DNA from: Leucosporidium creatinivorum | Taxonomy: Eukaryota > Basidiomycota > Microbotryomycetes > Leucosporidiales > Leucosporidiaceae | Length of the DNA: 64,000 nucleotides | Reading direction: 5' to 3' | NCBI GenBank assembly: GCA_001600635.1 | Contig: BCKL01000003.1 | Span: 1 to 64,000, forward strand | In this document: positions 58,509 through 64,000 of the stretch, piece after piece | Layout of the letters: each line of letters opens with the position of its first letter | Numbering within the stretch: the first letter of the stretch is position 1 | Position numbers and translations under genes: made by a program | The notes under the pieces: model-generated | Told to the model about the DNA's origin: nothing | What the model saw: the letters and a program-made list of their open reading frames with translations, nothing else | The model's database searches: none

Positions 58509-61500
58509 TCACTTGCTCCTCGTCCTCTCGAGCCAGCCGAGATACTTGAGGTATCTGTAGAAGTGTACGTACGAGTCAGCTTTGAGCGGACACATAGCAG
58601 CAGCGAAAGGCGACTCACCGAACCTTCTCAATCACTCCACGGTAGAGGCCCTTCTCATCTTGCACGACGAGGTAGCGCACTCCGAGCTTGCCGAACATCT
58701 GTTCGGGTACTCAAGAGTCAGTCATCTACCCTTAACGACGAGCGAGAAGCACACTCACCTCATGACACAGCTCCATCGGACTCCTCAGACTGACGGCAAT
58801 CGGCGCCGAGTCGACCAGCCAACTCAAGTCATACCCCACGGGCGTCTGGCTCCTACTCTGCTCCACACTTACGCCGGCTCTCAGCGCCGAAGCAACCCTA
58901 AAGCTGCACTCTGTCTCGCCCTTTACGCCTCCGGTCCTCATAGCCAGCGCGAGGCCATGCTCCAATTCTTTGGAGGCGAGGTAGCCGTACATCCTGAGCC
59001 CTGCATCTTCTTGAGCGACGATCGGGAAGCCACACCCCGTACCGTCGGCGTAGAGGGCGGCCAGTTGAGCGCGGAGAGAGTCGATCGTGTTGGGCGTGTC
59101 GAGAGAGATGGTAGGCGCTTGGGCGTCGAGGATGTCCCCTGGGGTCGAGGCGTGGATGTACTCCATCTTGGCGTCGAGGTAGGGGAGGTCGGCGATCCTG
59201 CAGAGGTGAAGCAGGGAGAGTCAGCGAGACTTGAAGTCGTTGTCGGCGGTGAAGGGGAGACGAACTCGATGACCAGGTCGTAGATGGAGCGAGGCTCGAT
59301 GGCGTCGGCAACAGTCTTGGCGGTAAGTACTCCGAGCATGACGGGTACAGTGTAGGTGAGTGAGCCTGTGCCATCGGAACTCCGTGTCAGCTTCCCCCCA
59401 CTCAAGCTCCCTCCTCGCTCCCCACTCACCCGTCAGCTCAAACATAATGACCACAAGCGACACCGTCGTCCTCGTAACGCCCGCCAGCGTAGCCGCCGCA
59501 CCAATCATAGCCCACACCCCAGGAAGGACGCAGCTCTGCCCGAACGGCAGCGGTCCATCCTCGTAGGATGAGCGGCAGGCTTCAAAGATGGCGAGCGAGG
59601 GATGGCGGGCGTGCAGCAGTTCGATGAGGAGGCCGGCGATCCGACCGGCACAGGCGCCGACGGCGAGGGTTGCTGTTGGGGAGAAGTTGAGGGTCAGCGT
59701 CGAGCGAGGTCGAGAAGAGAGAGCGCCGAGCTCACGGATGAAGATGCCGGCTGCGCGGAGAAAGGTCAGCTACGTCGGCGAGGAGAGATACAGGCAGAGC
59801 TCACCAGGAAGCTTGATCCCAAACGTAACGACCGTGAGCAACGCCTTCATCACGAGCGCAAGGAAAAGAGTGCCCACGAGCCCCCAAACCTGCTCGGGGA
59901 GGTCGATGCAGAGGCCGCCGAACGAGTTGCCCGTGTGGCATTCTGCTCATTCAAAAAGGTGATTAGCTGATGCCGAGCGATCAATGCAGAAAGAGCACGA
60001 CACGCACCCGAGAACAGCTCGTACACGAGCTCGGTGCCGCCCATCTTGGTCCAGGGGTTGTAGAAGCTGACGCAGACGGTGATGCTGTAGGAGGAGCGCC
60101 GAGCATGATCAGCCTCCGAGCGGGCGAGGGACGGGAGAAGAGAAGAAACGAACAGGGTGATGAGCGCGACCTCGACGATCGGATGGACTTTGAGGAAGGT
60201 GCCGTTGCGGACGTGCTTGGTCCACCAGATGTTGGCCTGTAGGCGTCAGATCGAGGTCAGCTTCGTGATCGTCAGGAACGAGGGAAAGAGAGGCTCACCT
60301 TGCAAAAGAGAGCGCCTGCGAACCATCGTCGAACGAGTGTCAGCTCGGCTCTATTCTCCTCTCGAATAGAGAAGGACAGGACTCACCATAAACCCCACCA
60401 AAGATACCGAGAAACGCAAACCCGACAAGCTCGAACGTATGCCAGTCCTAACCGCACCCGTCCTATCAGCTCTTTCCCGTCCTCCCCCTTCCTCTCGCCA
60501 AAGCCCTCACTCACCCGATCATAAGTCACCGCAAACAGCACAATCTTGCCACTCCCAAACGGGTCCAACAGCTTCAATGCCACGGCTGCGATCAAGGCGC
60601 AGCAGAAGGAGCGGACCATGGTCCGGGGAGGAAAGAAGTAGGACACTTCCTCGAGGGAGAAGAGGGTGCCGCCGACCTGTTTGCGAGGGGAGCGAGGGAG
60701 GGTCAGCAGGGGAAGAGGGGAGGAACCAAGGAGAGGAAGGGCGAGGGAGGGACGAACGGGAGCGCCGAAGGAGACGGCTACACCGGCGGCGCTGTGGGGT
60801 CGCGAGGGAGGAGAATCAGCTCGGCGCTCCTTTGCCGCTTTGAGCAGCGAGAGAAAGGGAGAACGCACCAAGCAGCGCTAATGATCTCACGCCGTTTCGC
60901 CTCGTTGCGGTCGTACCTGTTCACGTCCACGAGTGTCAGCCGTCGTTCGACTCGGCGAGGGAGGGAGGGAGGGAGAATTGGCCACTCACTTGGGAAAGAA
61001 CCTCGAACAGATGTTGCCGACGCAGCTGGCAATGTGGACGAAAGGGCCTTCCTGTTGCATCGTCAGAGTCTCTCGAGTCAGCTCGCGCCGCGAAAGGAGG
61101 AAGGGAGCAGACGAACCTTGCCGAGCGACAAGCCTGAGGCGACGGAGAGGGCCAGCCCAACGCTCTTGACGGCGAGAGTCCAGGAGCCGAGGTAGCCGCG
61201 GATGACAAAGCCTGGTGTAGAGGGTAAGCGGGTCAGTGTCGAGTTCGACCTCGGCGCAGACGAGAGAGATCGAGGCGACTCGACTCACCAGACAGGATCG
61301 TCTTGATCTCGGGAATGCCCGACCCAGCAGCAAAATACAACGTCTTCCTCGGCCTCGGCGTCCTCTCCTCCAACTGCTTGACTCCTTCCTCGCTCCCAGC
61401 TTCCCCATTCTGCGCCGAACCGTTCTCGGCGGCGAGAGTGCCGTAAGTCGTCGAGGTCTCGGGAAACTCGGGCGAGAACCCCGGATGGGGCATCGAGTGC

Positions 61501-62753
61501 GAGTCCTTGGAGGAGTAGACCGAGGTGGAGGCGGTGAGGTAGATGGTGAGGGTCGAGGCGGTGGTGGAGAAGAGGATCTGTTTGCGTTGCGAGAGAGCGA
61601 GGGTCAGTGGGGGGAGCAGAGAGCGAGGAAAAGGAAGTGAGGAGCATACAGCGATGAGGATGAACGCCAGATAGTTGACCACGCCCTGCTCCCCCTCCCC
61701 TCCCCTCCACCTACTCCACACCTCTCCCCACGTAGTCCATCCCTTACACTCGTGCTGGACCACCTGACTCATCGTCGCGATCATCAAGCCCTTGCCGCCC
61801 CGAGGAGCAGGACAGCAGAACCTCTTCGGCAGCCTGGCGTTGGTGGGGCAGTAGCCGTCTTTGAGGTCAAAGAGGAGCATCTCCGTCGAGATGATGGCGA
61901 AGGCGATGAGGGCTGTTAGGAGGCCTGTTGTGGTGCGAGCGAGCGAGCGCAGCGAGGTCAGCGTCACTTCTCTCGTCGGTAGCTCGGGTTCGGCGCTCGG
62001 CGCTCCTCCCACCGTTCACGAGCAGAGCAGAAAGAGAGGGAGACCGAGCGACTCACCAATCCCCGTCACCAAGATCCATCCCTGACTCCCATCCCACAAG
62101 TTGGCAATCTCCCCTCGGAGGCCCTCGGTCTGCTTCCTCGTGCGAAGCTTGCGACGCCGAAACGATTCCTTGACGGCGTCGTGCAGCCAGTCGATCGTGT
62201 GGAAGTTGTCTGGTTTGGGCGAGGCGTCAGCATGTACAGAGGTGATAGGAAAGGAGGGGAGAAGGGCGTACCGTACCTGCTCGACGGGGAAAGAGAAGGG
62301 AGGTCAGCGAAGGCTCGGCGCACGGCGCTCGGCTCAAGAGAGAGAGACGGGGACAGACCACTGCCGAACTCCATTGCCCCCCTCCCCCTCCAACTCCTTC
62401 CTAAACTCCCCATCATATCCCATCACCTTCCTCCCTCCCCTCCTTCCTCTTCCTCTCCCACCACCTTCTTCATCCCCCTCCTCTCCGAGTCCGATTCCCT
62501 CTCCCTCCGGCCAGTAACCCCCCTCTCCCGAGGAGGACAGGACAGCGGAATGATTCCTCCCCGAGATTAGATCCGACACCAACGCGCTCTTGCGCTTCAA
62601 CGAGGCGGTGGTGGAGCGGAGGAGGGATTCCGAGCGGCGGGTGCGGAGGCCTAGGAGCGGCCTACGCTCGTCGGAGGAGAGGGAGGGGAGGGAGGTAGTT
62701 GAGGTTGAGAGTCCGGGGGGAGCGCGAGAGGGGGAGGTCGAGTGAGAGGGCAT
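58509..62753 (-). CDS. CLC-family chloride channel/transporter (Gef1/CLC-3-5 type)
   Basis: Some eighteen exons encode about 1,000 residues. A long disordered N-terminus ([19 protein letters not shown], then acidic and Gly/Arg-rich) leads into the membrane part: [37 protein letters not shown], the chloride-site loops [13 protein letters not shown] and [17 protein letters not shown] (with the gating Glu), [39 protein letters not shown] and [20 protein letters not shown]. Two CBS-like segments follow, ending [20 protein letters not shown]. The gating Glu is intact, so a Cl-/H+ exchanger is more likely than a channel. Yeast Gef1 and animal CLC-3/4/5 act in Golgi, endosomes and vacuoles. A large luminal-type insert lies between the first helices and the chloride site. 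The 5' exons are the least certain. Confidence 0.92.
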
Positions 62754-63287
62754 TCTATGCTCTCGCTGCTGCTACACCGGAGTAGCCCCGAGCTGAGCTG
62801 AGAGACGAGACGGTGGGAGAGCTGAGCGCGAACGAGCTCGAGCGCGTCAAGGGCGAGAGTGAGGGGGAGGAGGAGGAGGAGGGTGCGGTGTAGGTGTGAT
62901 GCAGTCCGATACGAGTCGTATACGCCGAGAATGAGCTGTAGTTGATTCGATGCGAGCGAGCGGTAGGAAGAAGAGAGAGAGGGAGAGCCGGACGAAGCGA
63001 GAGGGAGGTGGAGCGCGAGTTGAGTTGGCCTGAGCGCGACCAAGGGCGACCAACGATGGAGCTGTAGGAAAGCGGGTGAATCAAGTACAGCTGTCTAGAG
63101 CTGTTAGTGAAGATATGTAGCTGATTCTACCCGCTTGTTAAGGGGTCAAACGGTAAACACGTCTCTCGCTCTTGTCGCGCTTCTCTGCCTCCCTTCGTCC
63201 TCCTCGCTCGTTCGTCTCGTCTCGCCTCTCGACTTGGGTACAGCTCCAGCGTACAGAGCAGCTACGGCCTAGACACCTCCCTCAAAG
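62754..63287. promoter_or_regulatory. Divergent promoter region, CLC gene / ERD2
   Basis: About 530 bp separates the two start codons. It contains an AT-richer patch at about 63100-63160 that could hold core promoter elements for either gene. No gene is seen. Confidence 0.45.
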
Positions 63288-64000
63288 ATGAACCTCTTCC
63301 GCCTCTTAGGGGACCTGTCCCACCTCGCCTCCATCTTGATCCTCGTCCACAAGATTACCAAATCTCGCTCCTGTAGAGGAATCTCGTTCAAGACCCAATT
63401 GTGTTACTTGTTGGTCTTCCTCACTCGGTACGTCCGTCTACTCTTTGTGCTCTGCTGCAAGAGCAACCCGAGCAGGGCTGGCGCTGGCTTTGAGTGTCGC
63501 GTAGAGCTGCTGCGCTGCGCTGGGGCTTGGGGCTCGCTCTTGCTGGCGGGGGCTGTACAAGAGCAGCCAAATAGCTATCTTGCTGTATCATACGCCGAAT
63601 TGACTCTCTTCTCTCCGCGCTACAGCTATGTCGACCTCCTCACCGGCTCGTCCATCTCCCTCTACAACACGATGATGAAGCTCTTCTTCATCGGCTCGGC
63701 GGGTTACGTCGTCTACTTGATGAAGGTCAAGTTCAGGTGCGTTGGCTCCTCTCGCTCTGTTCGAGGGAGGGGGAAATGGCAGGGAGGAGAAGGGAAACGT
63801 GGAGAGAGCAGCGGGAGACGGGAGCGTGACGTCGGCGCGTTCAAGTGTGGTGGGAGGCAGAAGGGGAGGAGGAGGGAAGGATGTTGGCAGAGCAGAGCAG
63901 GGCAGATCGTATCAGCATCTTCTCCTGCTTCCTCTACCTGCTGCAGCGGACGCATCAACGGGAAACGACCCTTCGCCGACGCGGCTTCTCCAAGCCCTCG
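63288..64000 (+). CDS. ERD2: ER-lumen (HDEL/KDEL) retrieval receptor, 5' part
   Basis: The gene runs off the right edge. Exon 1 encodes MNLFRLLGDLSHLASILILV followed by HKITKSRSCRGISFKTQLCY and LLVFLTR; exon 2 (63626-63736) gives YVDLLTGSSISLYNTMMKLF and FIGSAGYVVYLMKVKFR. This is the conserved first third of ERD2, a seven-helix Golgi receptor that binds ER proteins carrying C-terminal HDEL/KDEL and returns them in COPI vesicles. Introns here are longer (about 200 nt). Where the third exon begins is not clear: the last 60 bases do not give the expected family sequence in a sure frame. Confidence 0.92.
   Translation, partial: MNLFRLLGDLSHLASILILVHKITKSRSCRGISFKTQLCYLLVFLTRYVRLLFVLCCKSNPSRAGAGFECRVELLRCAGAWGSLLLAGAVQEQPNSYLAVSYAELTLFSPRYSYVDLLTGSSISLYNTMMKLFFIGSAGYVVYLMKVKFRCVGSSRSVRGRGKWQGGEGKRGESSGRRERDVGAFKCGGRQKGRRREGCWQSRAGQIVSASSPASSTCCSGRINGKRPFADAASPSP

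Noticed and set aside
1-64000. Transposons, LTR or virus-like elements, CRISPR arrays, rRNA genes
   Set aside because: No reverse transcriptase, integrase, transposase or capsid-like frames, no terminal repeats flanking such frames, and no spaced direct repeats were seen.

Overview
This is nuclear DNA of a fungus, almost certainly a basidiomycete. The GC-rich genome is compact, and almost every gene is cut by many short introns (mostly about 50-80 nt) with GTGAG/GTAAG donors, a CTGAC (less often CTAAC) branch site and an AG acceptor. Gene content fits: a trifunctional tryptophan gene, a URA2-type CPSase/ATCase fusion, the fungal complex I 9.5 kDa subunit and a NoxR-type NADPH oxidase regulator. 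Intron density and branch-site pattern suggest Pucciniomycotina (Microbotryomycetes-like yeasts), but that is inference. No tRNA, rRNA, transposon, virus-like element or CRISPR array was recognised.

Layout. 0.7-8.7 kb: small B12D/MLRQ-family mitochondrial protein (+), noxR (-), NUO9.5 (-), EFM7-like methyltransferase (-) and mitochondrial pyruvate carrier MPC1 (+). 9-20 kb: a run of minus-strand genes, including two unknowns, the phosphatase UBLCP1, a disordered probable nuclear protein and a multi-pass membrane protein. 20.4-22.9 kb: ribosomal protein uL14 (RPL23), whose 3' end lies in an inverted duplication whose second copy is 1.6 kb away. 23-30 kb: EMC8/9 (+), EAF3 (-), MED25-like (-) and ESS1/PIN1 (+). 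30.5-37.5 kb: one very large sacsin-like HATPase/DUF3684 gene (-). 39-46.5 kb: URA2 (+). 46.9-55.2 kb: MZT1 (+), NAA40 (-), a RAD5/HLTF-type helicase with an N-terminal PARP-type zinc finger (+) and an unknown charged protein (+). 55.2-64 kb: TRP1 (-), a CLC chloride channel/transporter (-) and the 5' part of ERD2 (+).

There is no operon-like logic; these are mostly unrelated housekeeping genes. Themes are mitochondrial energy metabolism (B12D, NUO9.5, MPC1), chromatin and transcription (EAF3, MED25, ESS1, NAA40, UBLCP1) and biosynthesis (URA2, TRP1). URA2 and RPL23 read as strongly codon-biased, highly expressed genes.

I found no clearly novel multi-gene system. The best leads are the inverted duplication at RPL23, the PARP-finger/HIRAN/SNF2/RING fusion, a 7-nt microexon in TRP1, start codons split by introns, a changed catalytic motif in UBLCP1, and several conserved-looking unknown proteins. 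All exon borders were read by eye from splice signals and reading frame, so individual junctions may be off.
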